The notes: generated by a model not told the origin, from the sequence alone. 64,000 bases of DNA from Coffea arabica (GCF_036785885.1 NC_092317.1:5644501-5708500), one strand, 5' to 3'. Shown: positions 13,801 to 27,608, counted from the first letter of the stretch. Numbers and translations are program-made.

Positions 13801-16800
13801 ATAACCTTTTGCTGCACCCTTTTTAATCAGGAAAGTACCACAACTCTTGTCTTCAACACTCAGGCTTTCTTGAAGAAGCGTTCCCGGTCAACAAACCAGC
13901 CGCCAGATCCGATGGTAATCCAGAACGTTCTTGACTTTCAATAAGATAATTTTAGTGGTTGTGGTCTATTTGGAATCCTACATCTTTGCAATTTTGCTCT
14001 GTGATAAAGTCAGGTTTTTTAGCTTCAATTGAGAGAAACAGTACGCACTTTGCAGAATCATGAGAGAGTTTTGCTTGTTAAAGTGAACTCAACTCGTTGA
14101 TGGACTAAAATGTTTTTCTATTGGTTTGTTTAACAGATCTCCCAATTTTTAGATTCTCAAGGGTTCTTAGATTATCTGGGGAGAGGCGTAGGGTTTGAAG
14201 AAAGCAATATTAATTTGCTTGATAAGTTACAAGATGCAATTGGGAGGGGTCAAAGTCCTCTCTCAATCCTTCCATCTATTATGGGAGAGCCTGAGATTGT
14301 AACTATATCTGACTATCGTGCAGGATCATCAGGTATTTTTTTGTGTAATTAATTACTGGGATCTTACCACTGCGTTATGAGTTTGAAAATACCAAAAGAG
14401 TAATTCATGCTGGATATATTATTTGAAACTCTGGTTATCAGGCTCGGATGCCAAATACTGTTATGATAGATTCCCTTCAAACATCTTAAGCGAAGAAGAG
14501 GAAGTAAAGAGAAAACAGATTCTAGCTACTGCAAGTGGGGCCCTTGAGTACTCTGGAAAGCATGCTCCTGGGTAGTTTCATCTGACAAATTAATGTTATT
14601 TACTGATATTAACATGATTGTGCAGATGCTTTTTTATTTCATTATTTTGTTTTCCTTCTTTTTTCAGCTCACCTTCAATCTTTGCTGGTCAAGATTCTAA
14701 GGCTGAAAGTCTCAGTCCAAGGGAGAGGGCAGTAAGTGTTCTAAACTGTTGCTTCCGGTTCATAAGTGACAAGGCTATCCCTTGTCTTAAAGATACCAAA
14801 AATATTCTGTCTTACAGGCTGAAAGAGAGCGCATGGTTTTGGACATCAAAGTCAAGTTGCAGGTAAACTGGTTTTCTTTTTATAAACTTTATTCTACCAG
14901 AATTTTCACTTTGTAGCACCTTTTGGCTGTACCCTGTGATTATAGCCTTTTTTCCGAAGACATTTGGAAAAAGGAATTCTGAATTAAATAATAATAATCC
15001 CGTTTCCTTTCCCTTTTCTGGAACAGTAGTTTCTGGTGGAAAGAATTTCTCAAGGAAACTGTTAGTTCTTGATTTTTCGAACTTAGTACAAGATGGAATT
15101 TACATTCTGGAATAAATAAGTTTTGGTTACCTTTTCTGTTCATTGGTGTTCTGATGGAAATTGAATATTAGCAAAGTAACAAGTTCCTTGAAAATGAAAA
15201 TCTCTGTAAATTTTGAAAATTTTAATAAAACAAAAATGCTTGTCTCGGTTGGCAAGAATTGCCTTAAAGAGGACATTCAAGTAATTTCACAATACAGTGC
15301 TGTTCAACTCTTTTTCCTTTATTTGAGCTGGTATATATTTCTATTACTGGTTTTTCTTGATCTATGGTTTCCATTTGTATTTTCTTTCTACATCAGGTCA
15401 AAATTCATCCTTTTGGTTTTATTTAAAAATGTTCGTAGTTAGAAGTTATTGGGTTTAAGTAATCCTGCTTTGTTAGCAATAGTTCTGGAACAAATTGAGC
15501 TATTCTGCCTGCAGTTACCAGCTTCTTTAACTAGTTGCAGTGCTTTCATGTTTTTATTTATGTTTTTCAATATTCATGCACATGTTACTTTACCATGTTT
15601 GTCAATCAGATGTGCACTAGAAATCAGTTAATGCAAAAAGATAGAAGCTGTTAGCTTTTAAAGTTGTTTCATGGATTTAACATGATTGTAAAATATGTAT
15701 ACGCATGTGGTTATTTGTTTCAATTATCTTTCCAGGCATGAGTTCAGGAAACCCCAAAGAAATGGGAATGGTTTAACATTTTCTTTAGAAAGGGTTGTTA
15801 CTCTTACATATGCAAACTATTTCTCATGGCCTCATTGATGAATAGGATATAGTTTTACTGAAGATCAGGGTAATTGTATTTTTGCCATACAGAAGTTTCT
15901 TCTTTTCTTAAAAAGTCTTTAGCTGAACATGTTTGGCTTTTTTAGCCTAAAAGTTCTGTTGTGGTCTTATTTCAAACTTTAACCTGGAAAATTTTCTTTG
16001 CAACTAGGGGTTATGGCTACGTCTTCTCAAACTGGGAAGCACTGATGATCCACTTTCATCATTTGAATATGGAACAATCCTTGGTATGTTTTTAAGCATT
16101 TATATTTTTTTTGGGGGAGGGGTGGATTTGTCAGATATCATTTTCTTTGTTCGTGTAGTTTTAAATGTATGAAAGCCATCTTTGATTTTTCTGGTTTATC
16201 TTTATAATCCTCTCAGCTTTGATCGAGTCGGATGCTGAGGGCATTGGTGGTAGTGGCTTTGTTGAATGTATAAGGGAGCACATTCACTCGGTTTGTGGTG
16301 CAACTAGGAGAGATTGATTGAATGGTATTCTGCAAGTCTCGTGGAACTCACTTTTATCTGGTTTTTGCGCAGGGGTGGACCTGTCAATTGACTGAGGAGC
16401 AGTTTATTGCCGTGAAGGAACTGGTGTGTTTAGCTTCATGCTATTGATCTGATAGCCAAGAGCTTAGTGAGAAATAATGTCTTAGCGGTTATGATTTGAT
16501 TTACTTACCAAAACACTTGGTTAATTAAGAGTTATTGCTGCTTTTATATACTTCCCAAGTTCAGACTTCAGAGATGTCTTTTATCTTTCAAAGTTTTGAT
16601 TCTCTACTCCCCTTTCATTTTGAGTGTTTTTGAACTTCAAAATTTATTATGATTAGGGGTAGAGCCCATCAGTCCTTTTCTTTAGTGCAATTAATGATTC
16701 AGAACTCTCATCAACCATGATAACTAGAGGACTAATTTCTAGAGCTCCCCAAATTACAGAAAACTCTCATAGGGCAAAGCTTTCATGAGAAGACTAACAA

Positions 16801-19800
16801 ATTATAGGTCAACGTGGCATCTTTGGATAAGATTTCTTACCGTGAGTTATTTTGCAAAATTTCAGCTCAAAACAGCAATTACTCGTGCTACTTCTCGGAA
16901 TGACATGGCTACCATCAGAGATGCCCTTGAAGTTTCAGCTGAAATATACAAGAAGGATGTGAACAATGTTTCGGACTATGTCCAGCGACATCTTCGTTCT
17001 CTTCCTGTGTGGGACGATTTACGGTAAGTATGACACCGTCTCACATTCTTTTTTAATAGGGTTAGTGTAAAAGCTAGGTAAGTACACTTTAATATATGAG
17101 ATCGTGTATATTTGTCATGTAGCCTCTTTTTCCATCCTATATGATTATGACTTGTAAGTGCATTGTCTATCTTTCGTAGGCATGTTTCCACTGACACATA
17201 CACGTTGATAATATTTTTTTTAAAACGAAGGAATGACTGTTTGTTTATGCATTTTTTAATTTTCATCAATTGTTGGAAAAAGGCCAAGGATTTCCAGGCA
17301 AATTGGCTTGCAAATCCAAATACATAGCAAACATATGTGAGATGCCTTGGCATGATCTGTGGAGATCTGATCCTATGATATGTTAGAGTAGGTTGATTTG
17401 CTGATCTATATACCCATATAAATTCCATGGTCATTAATTTTATTCCTGTGACCTCATTCTTGTTGCAGCTTTAAAACTCAGGAAAAGTGATGTAACTTTG
17501 TCCAAAGCTAATACCACTCTCAGACAAAATGAACCATTACTATCCAAGTTTTACAGTTCTTTTAGTCAATTGTTCTGCCAAATTTTAACTTTCTCTTTGT
17601 GGTTATATTTCAGTTTCTGGGAAGGGTATTTTGACTATCTGTTGGACCGCTTCTCCAGCAAGTAAGAAGTCATGCCAATACCTCCCTTCCCCCCCACCTT
17701 CTCTCTCTCTCTCTCTGTGTTGTAGGTTTGCATTAATGATAGTGCGTATAGCTGCTTCATTGTGGTCATTCTATCTGCTTCTTGTGTTGTTGGTTCTGAT
17801 GGGCTACCAGAAACACTTTACATGTGCTTTAATGTTTTAATGTGTTTTCCTTTTACACTTTCTCATGAAATGCTTCCTTTTGATGCACTTGGCAACTCAC
17901 TCCGTGCATGTGACATTGTGGTGTGTTTTTTATTTGCTTCTGGCATTTTTTAGAATGTTACTACCCAGACAATTTTGGTTGAGCCTACACCAGATGGTCC
18001 AGCTGCCTTTTCTTTTCGTCTAATCTTGTCATTCTACATGCTTGTGCTTCTTCTGGGTTGACAAGTATTGTAGTATAATGTCTCAATCTCCTAAATATAA
18101 TGCTGTAACTATGTTATTACTCATCAATATAATAAATATTACTAACAACTCGAAATCTCTGGGTTGCAAATTAATTTGATACCTATTGGAAAATCAATCT
18201 TGATCACCTGTGTAACGCTTGCCTGTAATGTTTTAATTGCCTTTCCCCACCAGATCTGCGAAAAGGAAAAAAGATCAAAATTTGATACCAGTTAGCATTA
18301 TTAATGGGCTATTATATTACCGAATAGTTGATTAAATAAGCTTTTTCTGTTAACTTGAGCTTTTAGATGAGTTGTTACTTAAGTGTGTGGGTTGTTTTCC
18401 TCCCAAGTTCGACCTTCTGCTCATTATCATGTCCTCATTGCTGCTTCATATAAAACTTCAAGTTCTGAAACTCTATCCTTTGTATCACTGAAGGTTTAAC
18501 CTCATTAATTACTTGAGAGTTGCAAGTCTCTTTTTAGGTCGCTTTTTGAAAGAGGATTAGTTATAAAAAGTTCCAATTTTAAATTTCTAATATTGATTTG
18601 TCAGATCTGCGAATTATGCAACCCTGGTGACAACTCAGCTAATCGTTATGGCTACACACATGGTACCTTTTTTGCTTTACCTCATTTTTTAATTCATACC
18701 TACCTGAAGCCCAAAAAATGACATCAAAAAGGAAAAAAAGGGAAAAACTAAGAAAAGAAAATCTTTTGTGCAAAATGCTTGAGCTCTAAGTCATCTTCTC
18801 TTATCATTGAAGGCTGGGCTAGGACTTGCTGACACTGATGCTTGGTCTTTGATTGAAACAATTGCCGGGAAGAACAACATCGGTTATAATCACATGGTGA
18901 GTTATGCTTACTCTCTCTCTCTCTTTGATTCCTATTTTTAGCATGTTTTCAATTTTTGCATCTTTAAGATCTTTCTGGATCTTTATGTCCTTCTGAATCT
19001 TTCTTGTAAAATTGATAATTGTTTGACTGCTAAATTTGTTCCTTTTTCTCATTTCACCAGATAAAACTTAGGGGATTTCTGGCTCATATTCGGCAAATAT
19101 GTATTGGTTATTGGGGAATCTATTCTAGCAAGTCCCAGGCAGTGCCATTGTATGGATTGGCTTCTCCACGCCCTGATGCTGCTAATGAAGTTGAGCAACC
19201 AGCTGAGGCATCTGGTGTTGGACGAAGCTGGGTCCAAAGCATGTTTAGCAGGGACACCACATTGAGAGCCAACTCGTTTAGCCGTGTTCGCAAGTGGACT
19301 TCTGATACTGGTAATATAGGTCTATAGATCTCTTTGGCAATACCTTCCAAGTTTGCTGTTTCATGATTATATTATTCATATGTGAATATAGGAGTAAGTG
19401 AGAATGGTAAGCAAGAACCATCTGCTGCTGGGCAAAAGAAAATACAGACTAGTGTTCGCACTCTTAGAGGTCATACAGGAGCGGTCACTGCTTTGCATTG
19501 TGTAACAAGTAGAGAAGTATGGGACCTAATTGGTGACCGTGAAGATGCAGGTTTCTTTATCAGTGGTAGCACAGACTGCACGGTGATGATCACATGGCTT
19601 CCTTTTTAAGATATTTTGGATGAGCATCATTAACATTGGTTAACATTTTTAACTTCAAATTTCTTTGGTATCTTTTCTGCCAGTTTGTGGGGAGGGGGAA
19701 GGGATGGGGGAGGGGGGGCCAGTGGTGGGTGGCAGAAGTGGGGTACTGGTGGTGGGTGATGGGGGAAGTGGTAATTTGGGCGTTTTGGACAAACACCAAT

Positions 19801-22800
19801 TGTTCATAAGACTTCTACACTAAGCTAAAGTTTTAGACAGACACCCTAAAAACGTGTTTGCCAAGCATGCCCTTGAGTCTATGTTCTGTGAGGTCTCATG
19901 GCCTTGGACAAATATCATATGCTACTACTTAGTACTTGCATGTTAAGCTGGAATTGTTGATCCTCTTAAGTTTTAGCCATAGATTGGATATTTGGAGAAA
20001 GATTAAGGATTGGGCCTGGATCTTGGATAAAGTAGAAAAAATGAGTGGGTGAATATATATGTATATTTGTGTGTATATATCTGCACACACACACACACAC
20101 ACACACATATCTAAAGTCTCCTTTGGATAAGATGTTATGTGTGCAATCTTACTCCGGCAGTTTGAGTTCCATGTAATCAATAGTATTCCTCTTTTTGAAA
20201 TGATGCAGATTAAGATCTGGGATCCAAGTCTTCGTGGTTCTGAACTTAGAGCAACTTTAAAGGGGCATACTAGGTATTTTACATGACATTATATTTCTTC
20301 CCAAAAAGCTCTCTTTTGTTAACTGATGTTTTTGATCTCCTGTAATGCTGATGGTCTACATTGTAGTTAACTGCTTGTTTCTTTGCCAGTGCCGCTTCAT
20401 GGCTAACATTTGATATGTTTGCTTTCTGTTTGTGCAGAACAGTTAGGGCAATAAGTTCTGATAGAGGAAAGGTTGTATCTGGATCTGATGATCAGACTGT
20501 TCTTGTATGGGATAAGCGGACTACTCAGCTTCTTGAAGAGCTAAAGGGCCATGATGCACAGGTTCGGTTAGAGCATTGTATCTCAGCTTCTATGTCTTGC
20601 ATCTTTAGCCAGTTTTGTGTTTGTAGTTCCAAGTTCCAACTGTGAGGAATTCAACCAATGTCCAGGAGGAACAACTACTTCTCCAGGAGAAACAACTACT
20701 TCTCTGTGCTTGCGAGGGCGGGGGGGGGGGGGGACCGTACAACTAAACATTGGGTGTGGAAAACAGTTGGCTCTTATAATTCTAGAACTCAATTCAACTA
20801 AGCCTCTAGCTGTTGAATGTCGTAGTAGATTAGTAAATTAACCATGAGAAGAATCTTTTTCTTTCACATGAAGTTTCAGTTAAAGAGTGTGTGCTGACGG
20901 CCAAGGGAGCCAAGCAGATTAAGGTGCTAAAGAAATAATAATTTGCCTTTATAGTAGGTGACATAGTGATATTATGTGCGGATTGTTGGGAGTTACTATT
21001 TGACAGGGATGCCAATCGTGCTGGTGTACAAAACGAAGTGTTAGAATCTGGAAGACTAACAACATAAATGTGAACTCTGGTTGACATCATGAGTATGGCT
21101 TGGTACTACAATTCTTTTTTCTTGATACCTGCAATTCAAAAGAAAACAAAGTTTTTGATTTTTTAGGTTTGCCTCTGACAAATTGAACTGGGAAAAGAAA
21201 GATAGACTCTGATTTATTGTTTCAGCTTTTACATTTTCATGTAAATTTGGAGTTGAACATTGGACTTCTGCCTTATCTGATGTAAATTTAAGTATCAGCA
21301 TTTGTGCCTGGTTGAATTTATTAGTTATTTGTGCATGGGAACAGAAACTCTCACCAACCTTGTAATGCTAGGTGCTTCATGGTTGGGGTTTACCTGGATC
21401 TTGAGAAATATGGTCCCAACATAAACCTAGACATAATTCAAATGTAAAACAGGAACAAATTTTGTTCGATACTTTGTTTTAGTGAAAGGCGATTGTATTG
21501 TGATACCTTCGGGAAAACTAGTGTAGCTAAATATTAATTACAATTTTGTTTAGCTTTTGGATAATTAAGTAAATGCGACTGAAAATGTGCTGTATCAAAT
21601 GATATTTATTGTAGTATATACCTTGCCTATATACCCTGCTTCAAAAATTCACTCTTCTTAGGATTGTGAACCTCCTTTCCTGAGTTATAAACATTCCGTA
21701 TGTTATTCCCTTTTCATTGGATGTTTTTCAAGCTTACACCCCTTGTCCATTTCTTGCTGGCAGGTCAGCTATGTGCGAATGCTGTCAGGTGAACGTGTCC
21801 TTACTGCTGCCCATGATGGGACTGTAAAAATGTGGGATGTAAGAACAGATACCTGTGTTGCTACAGTGGGTCGTTGCTCTAGTGCTGTTCTTTGTGTTGA
21901 ATATGATGACTCAACTGGGATCTTAGCTGCCGGTGGCAGAGATTCGTATGTCTTTGATGGATTTTGAGTTTGGTATAGTTGTATGCCTTTGAAATGGACC
22001 TTATTCTGTGTTTTTTCTTTGGCATTGAAGGGTCGCAAATATTTGGGACATACGAGCTGGAAGGCAGATGCACAAGCTTTTAGGGCACACAAGTTGGATT
22101 AGGTGGGTAATGGTTACAAATTCTTTCATACTCCTTGGTGTATATGGCTATGAAGGTACTGTCAACAGGAGGCTTAATGTACAGGTCAATTAGAATGGTT
22201 GGAGATGCTGTAATTACTGGGAGTGATGATTGGACAGCACGGATGTGGTCTGTTTCTCGAGGAACATGTGATGCTGTTCTAGCTTGCCATGGAGGTCCAA
22301 TCCTCTGTGTAGAGTATTCAATCTCAGATAAAGGCATAATAACAGGTTTGAAATCATCCTTCTTGGTGTTTGTTTTTTCTTTACTTTACCATTCTATTAC
22401 ATTCTGAAATGCCTAAATTTTCAGGCTCAACTGATGGACTGCTGCGCTTCTGGGAAAATGATAATGGTGAGAATAAAAATCTTTCAGCTTAAATTCAAAA
22501 GAAACCCTTCTTTCAGAAGCATTTAACTCTTTTCTATGACAAACTTACCCTCCATGTCCTCCCCGTTGGACTTGTGAAAATAATCTAAGGAATAGCTTAC
22601 TTGTTTGTTAATCATGCAAGTGAATTTCCTTTACTTAATCTCTTTAGGTATACTTGTGTACAATTTTGTAAGATAAAATTACATACATTGGACAGTTGAG
22701 ACTTGATGATCACATAAACTGTGTACTTTTGGCACGAGAAACAGCATGAGCATTTTTCTACTATTTAAGTTTCCAATAATACTTTATAAGACAAACAGGA

Positions 22801-23934
22801 TTCATCTTGTGTGACAGGGAATCACTTCTAAGACCTTTTGCAGATTCTGAATATTGGGCAATTAGCTAAGTTTGAAATACCGAAAGTTTTTCCCCATCCC
22901 TGGATCTTTAAGGTCTGGCATAAGACAAATATGACAGTGGGCAATCAGCACCTGATATTCATGCTCAGATCCATGCAATACTGTCACTATAAAATTGGTT
23001 TTATATTCTGTGTTTTTTCTTTCGCCATTAAATTTTTTTTTTTTTTTTACATGAACTCAATTTATGTGGTTTAATCTGTAATTTGGCTGTATGTTTTTGT
23101 ATACACACTATTTGAATTTCATTTGGAGATGGTACAGAATATCTAATATAAATTTTTATAATTTTGACTGTAAAGAATGTGCATATTTCCCCTTCGATTG
23201 TCCAGAATGTTGCTGCTTGTTCTTGTATATTAGGACTAATACCAATAGCACTAGTGGTGTTACTTATGACTGTGTGGAAAAATTTCTCATTTCCATAGGC
23301 ATGCAGTGCATTCTGGAGGTGCCTTTTTCAGATGTTTTGTTATATGGTCATGTTGGTCGGATTATGTTGGGAGGGGGACTGTTCTCTGAGGGTGTATTTT
23401 GGGCAGACACGTACACATTTTTAATTCTCCCATCGTTGACCACCTATCTAAAACTATTTTGCCTGATCATACTTTTTAGGTGGTCTTAAATGTACAAAGA
23501 ATGTTACTCTCCATACTTCTTCAATATTGTCTATAAATGCTGGGGAACACTGGCTTGGAGTGGGGGCAGCTGATAATTCAATGTCACTCTTTCATCGGCC
23601 TCAAGAGAGACTTGGTGGTTTCTCTAGCACAGGTGCAAAGATAGCTGGGTGGCAGCTTTACAGAACCCCACAGAAAACGGTTGCAATGGTTTGTTCTTAA
23701 TCTCAAAAGTAGCTTTTCTTCCTCCTTTTTTTTGTTTTTTTTTTTTCAAATATTGCCTAAGGTGTCGGAGCTTCTTTATGGTTGTTTTTTCTTCTTTGTG
23801 GTCATTCGTGATTAGAGAATCTCTTTTCATGTTTTCAGGTAAGATGTGTTTCTTCAGATCTTGAAAGGAAAAGGATTTGTAGTGGTGGCCGAAATGGGTT
23901 GCTTAGGTTGTGGGATGCTACCATCAACATATAA
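7888..23934 (+). CDS. SCD1: DENN domain and WD40-repeat protein SCD1
   Basis: STOMATAL CYTOKINESIS DEFECTIVE 1 acts in Arabidopsis with SCD2 in post-Golgi and clathrin-linked traffic at the cell plate and plasma membrane, through RabE GTPases. The N-terminal part (from MANRIFEYFVV) is a tripartite DENN region; the C-terminal part from about residue 850 has seven or more WD40 repeats (LRGHTGAV, ISGSTDCT, VSGSDDQTVLVWD, TAAHDGTVKMWD, TGSDDWTARMWS, LLRLWDAT). Exons: 7888-8064, 9986-10079, 10243-10444, 11761-11902, 12023-12123, 12320-12383, 12539-12652, 12954-13174, 13686-13740, 13831-13914, 14137-14332, 14442-14571, 14668-14731, 14818-14862, 16008-16083, 16217-16290, 16373-16423, 16866-17023, 17614-17661, 18605-18662, 18813-18896, 19061-19310, 19392-19582, 20209-20273, 20438-20561, 21764-21945, 22031-22102, 22185-22345, 22425-22466, 23480-23688, 23839-23934. 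They total 3630 nt (1209 aa plus TAA), against about 1187 aa in Arabidopsis. All introns are GT-AG and no break is seen. Confidence 0.95.
19684..19769 (+). repeat. G-rich block in an SCD1 intron
   Basis: This intron stretch has many runs of three to eight G on the plus (transcribed-RNA) strand, broken by GTGGTGGGTGG-type words, so it could fold into G-quadruplexes in DNA or pre-mRNA. It is purely compositional and has no coding value. Confidence 0.6.
20083..20107. repeat. (CA)n microsatellite
   Basis: About twelve CA units lie in the intron before SCD1 exon 24, next to alternating TATATGTATA sequence. It is a likely length-variable marker. Confidence 0.9.
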
Positions 23935-24956
23935 AAGCTTAGTATTTGCCTCTGATTCTTCTGTGTTGTAAGTTCGATGTGCATAAAATTTTGTATAAAG
24001 GAACTACATCACATTCAACTAATAGATTGATTTGTTGATTTTAGATAGTAGTTGTGCGTGACTCACTCAATTTGGATAATGATTGACTTTGTATTGCACT
24101 ATAATGCAAACATATTTTGCACTCAATAGGGATAGTTTGAAGCCCTTGCTGCTGTTGATTATTCCCAGTTTGACTGACTGACTACTTTGTTATTATCTAT
24201 TTTTCATTCAAAAACCTCACTGCATATGGCCAATTCCACAATTGAGTAATTCTAAGCGAGCTCCTTGCATCACCACTTAAAACTAGACGTTAGAACTTTT
24301 ATTGCTATGATAAGATGTTGCAATACGAAATGCATAATGGGTTTTTGCACCAGAAGCCGGTTTCTCTAGTCTCACAGAATATGCATTGATTGTGCATTCT
24401 AACCAGACTGGGAATCTGTTACCAGCATTGATGGCATTGTAGTGTTGTTAGTGTTATCAAAATATATAGTGCTGGACCTTTTTGTTAGTGTTATCATTCG
24501 ATCCAATTGACTAACCAACAACAACTATGAAGCTGGAAATCTGTAGACCGCATCATCATTGATTATACTGGCAAGTTACTTTTATTATATAGTCAATGAC
24601 CAACTATTGGACTATCACCTATAAGAAATTCTACAATTGAGAGAGAGTTATTTGAATTTTACTTCCTTGCAAGCTCAGCCATATTTGTTTAAAATGGTCT
24701 CAAGACACAATCTTCAAAATCCATTCTTTTAAGAAAGTAGGCTTGTTTTCCATTTATCGTAAAAGCCAGAAGCAAGTACATTCATTTTGCTTCGTCCCAT
24801 AATGGCACCTTATAAGCAATACAACTGGCATAAAGAAATTGAGATAAAGAAATCAATATTTCACATAAAAGACGAAAGAAAAGGGAAAAAAGAAGAAGAA
24901 GAATAAGAAGAAATTATTCATTGTATCCTTTGAAATCTGAGACTTGAAAACTTGAT
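23935..24956. other. Intergenic between convergent SCD1 and PCR genes
   Basis: SCD1 and the minus-strand PCR gene run tail to tail here, so this 1 kb holds both 3' untranslated regions. No coding region or RNA gene is recognisable. A GAAGAAGAAGAATAAGAAGAA tract lies near 24892-24912. Confidence 0.55.
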
Positions 24957-27608
24957 TTAGCCCATCATGGTCTGCTTCGCTGGAGGCGTCATAGCTGCTA
25001 TCTGCCGACTTTTTGCCACATTTCCTAGCCAGCCTAACAAGTGCGTTAACCAAGTTAATTAATTTATATGTTTAAGTATTCGTCTCAACTTGCTAAAAGA
25101 ATTTAATTTGTATGTACTTAAAAACAGTTAATTAATTTCATAAGGTTGCATATTCTTGCTTGCCAGCATATGACTTGATTGAGTATCGTTCAAGTACCCA
25201 AATGGTTAAAAATTGAGATTTCCAGAAAACCATGTTGGAAATATAGTAAATAACTAATCTAAACTAGACAAATGCAAACACCTTGAGGCGTGAAAACACT
25301 TTCCTTAAGGTGTTATTTGCCTCTGTATTAGATAAATTACCTCTAGGGTACAACAAAGTCTAAGAACCATCAATCAAAAAGTGATTTAATTCTGTCAAAG
25401 TCCTACTATTTTAAAGAATTGAAACACCTGTCCAAGACACTGTCAAAGGATACAATCCTTATTGAATAGGTATATAGGTAGTTAACCATTTAATAGGTGT
25501 GCCTGTCAAATGTAACTGTCATTAACCACCTCTAATTAATTATCTAAAATAAATATTTTAGACAATTAATTAACACCCTACCCTAATCAGAAAGCCCCAA
25601 GGTCGTCTAAGGTGTTCTCTTTCAATGTGGGACAATCAACTTCAACTTTCTCATTGCAAACTATTACCAACGAACCAGAGTCTATAACTTGATTTTAGGC
25701 CATTGAAAGATTGAAACTTTTGATGTTGATGACTTACCAATAGAAGGATCAAGATTTCTTTCTTTAAGCTCCCTGTATTCTTGACAAAGGGCACACCATT
25801 CACAAAAGCAGTGAATCATCCAGTCAGGTGCGGGTGCTTCCATTAGCCCATATCGATTCCTGAGCTTTGTTCTGTAGGTGCATGACAATAAGCATGGCAT
25901 GGCTATGAAGCAGGCAATCAAGCCATACAGCATTCCACTGGTACCACAAGCTGAAAATGATGTACCCAACATACATGAGTATATTTTACGAGACATCTGT
26001 CTAAAGGATAAAAATTTACTACACCAATATTATATACACTTGAGGGCTTATATGCATGTGACACATACAATACTTTGACTTCAAAATCAAACTTCATATA
26101 TATTGTGTTGTACATCCAACCAGCCAGTGTGTATATATTGTTGGTGGAGGAAAAATTACTCCATATGTAAATCGATCCACGAAATAATTCAACGTAGCAT
26201 TATTACTAAGCTATGAATGTGGAGAGTATATACACAGATGAAAATTGGTATACTCACAGGTTTGGCCAGAGTCGACAATCTCAGCTATTTGCCCGAATGT
26301 CACGCAAGGAAAGCAGGCTGTTATAAGAGCTGAAAGGCAAATATTTCACTCATTAGTTCCTTCTCTTCAACATCAGTTTCATGATTTTTGAGACATACAC
26401 TCTTGAACAAATTAAGTACTGCTTGGAAAAAGAAAAGAATAGCATAAATACGCGTCTTGAAACAATATGAATTAAAGAAATGCCAAGATGGTCCATCTTC
26501 ATGCATGTTTTCAATATTATGGATTTTTTTCTTCTTCTAATTTTATACTTTTTGAAAGAGGTAATATCAACTAGAGAAGGGTTAATGGTTGAAGTTACCA
26601 TTTCTCTTCTCCTTAGCAATAACAAAAGAAAGAAATCCATAAGATTGGATCAATTTCAAATTTAACAACCTGTCCATTTCCTAGCTTTTACACATTCAAC
26701 ATATGAATTTTAATTCACCTGTAACATTAAAAAAAAAAAAAAGCAATTTTGGCTTAACCAATATTGAAGATTTTATGCTACTCTACTTCAAATGCCCGGG
26801 GAAAGGGAGAAAGAGATTAAATACCATTTGTTGGATCATCCATGCACGCGAACAAGGCTGTCTTCCAAGGCTGAGTAGGAAGAACTTGAGCCACTGGAAA
26901 GCCAGTCATAGGGGTATTATTGATGACCTGAGCATGGGGATGAACTAATGGAGAATTCGGCATCGCCTGATGTATTGGAACCTGTCCACCTACACCCATT
27001 GCTGGCTGAGAAAAGGTTGCAGCTTGTGGAAATTGCGCCATGTTTGGTTGCTGAAATGCACTCTGTTGCGGAGGAAATGCCTGTGGCTGGCCCTGAGGTG
27101 GAGGAAATGCTTGCGGTTGATGACCTTGAGCCGGTGGAAATGCTTGTGGCTGATGATCTTGAGGTGGAGGAAAGGCCTGCGGTTGATGACCCTGAGATGG
27201 AGGAAATGCTTCTGGTTGATGATCTTGAGATGGAGGGAAGGCTTGAGGTTTGCCTTGAGGTGGAGGAAAGGCTTGGGTTTGATCTTGAGTTGGAGGAAAT
27301 GCTTGTGGTTGATGACCAGTTGGAGATGACCTCATTTGGGTGTTTTGCGGTGGGAATGCCATTGGTCCTCTTGATGGCGTTGGATGGGATTGTGCATGTT
27401 GGTTTTGCTGGCCGGCAATTTCTTCTTTCTGGGTTTGCTCATGTTCATAATTTTCCTGATGAATTTCATCATTGGATGTTTCAAATGGAGGAGGTGCATC
27501 ATCAATGGTTTCAGGACTCTGAGTTGCAGGCTGAAAATGATATTCTTGAGGCTGTTGGTGTTGTCCACCTCGCTGAGAAGGACCTGAATTTGCATCTGGA
27601 CGTCCCAT
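24957..27608 (-). CDS. PLAC8/PCR family protein with long Pro/Gln repeat N-terminus
   Basis: This is a PLAC8 (DUF614, plant cadmium resistance) protein; relatives are plasma-membrane proteins tied to Cd/Zn efflux and organ size. Exons: 27608-26825, 26329-26258, 25950-25738, 25033-24957; 1146 nt, 381 aa plus TAA, all GT-AG. Residues 1-250 are hydrophilic and low-complexity, with repeated PQAFPPPQ-type units; the PLAC8 domain follows ([40 protein letters not shown] as a hydrophobic segment, [19 protein letters not shown]). The hallmark is CFPC, not the CC-x4-CPC usual in metal-transport PCRs. The extended N-terminus and its place next to SCD1 match Arabidopsis At1g49030 (PCR6, from memory). It is head to head, 3 kb apart, with a second PLAC8 gene. 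The transport substrate is not shown by sequence. Confidence 0.9.
27055..27330 (-). repeat. Coding minisatellite of PQAFPP units
   Basis: Within exon 1 of the PCR gene, imperfect units of about 24-42 bp repeat on the minus strand and encode [29 protein letters not shown] and similar. At least eight AFPP cores are visible. Unit boundaries drift in phase by whole codons, so the reading frame is kept. The same periodicity opens a long frame on the other strand, which is an artefact. Confidence 0.85.

Noticed and set aside
16976-17434. Open frame of 152 codons on the minus strand
   Set aside because: It covers an SCD1 exon and intron in antisense and does not resemble a protein family.
25231-25660. 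Possible solo LTR in PLAC8 intron 3 (TGTTGGAAATATAG at one edge, AATGTGGGACAA near the other)
   Set aside because: No matching target-site duplication or clear terminal CA was found, so the element and family are unsupported; intron sequence is the simpler reading.
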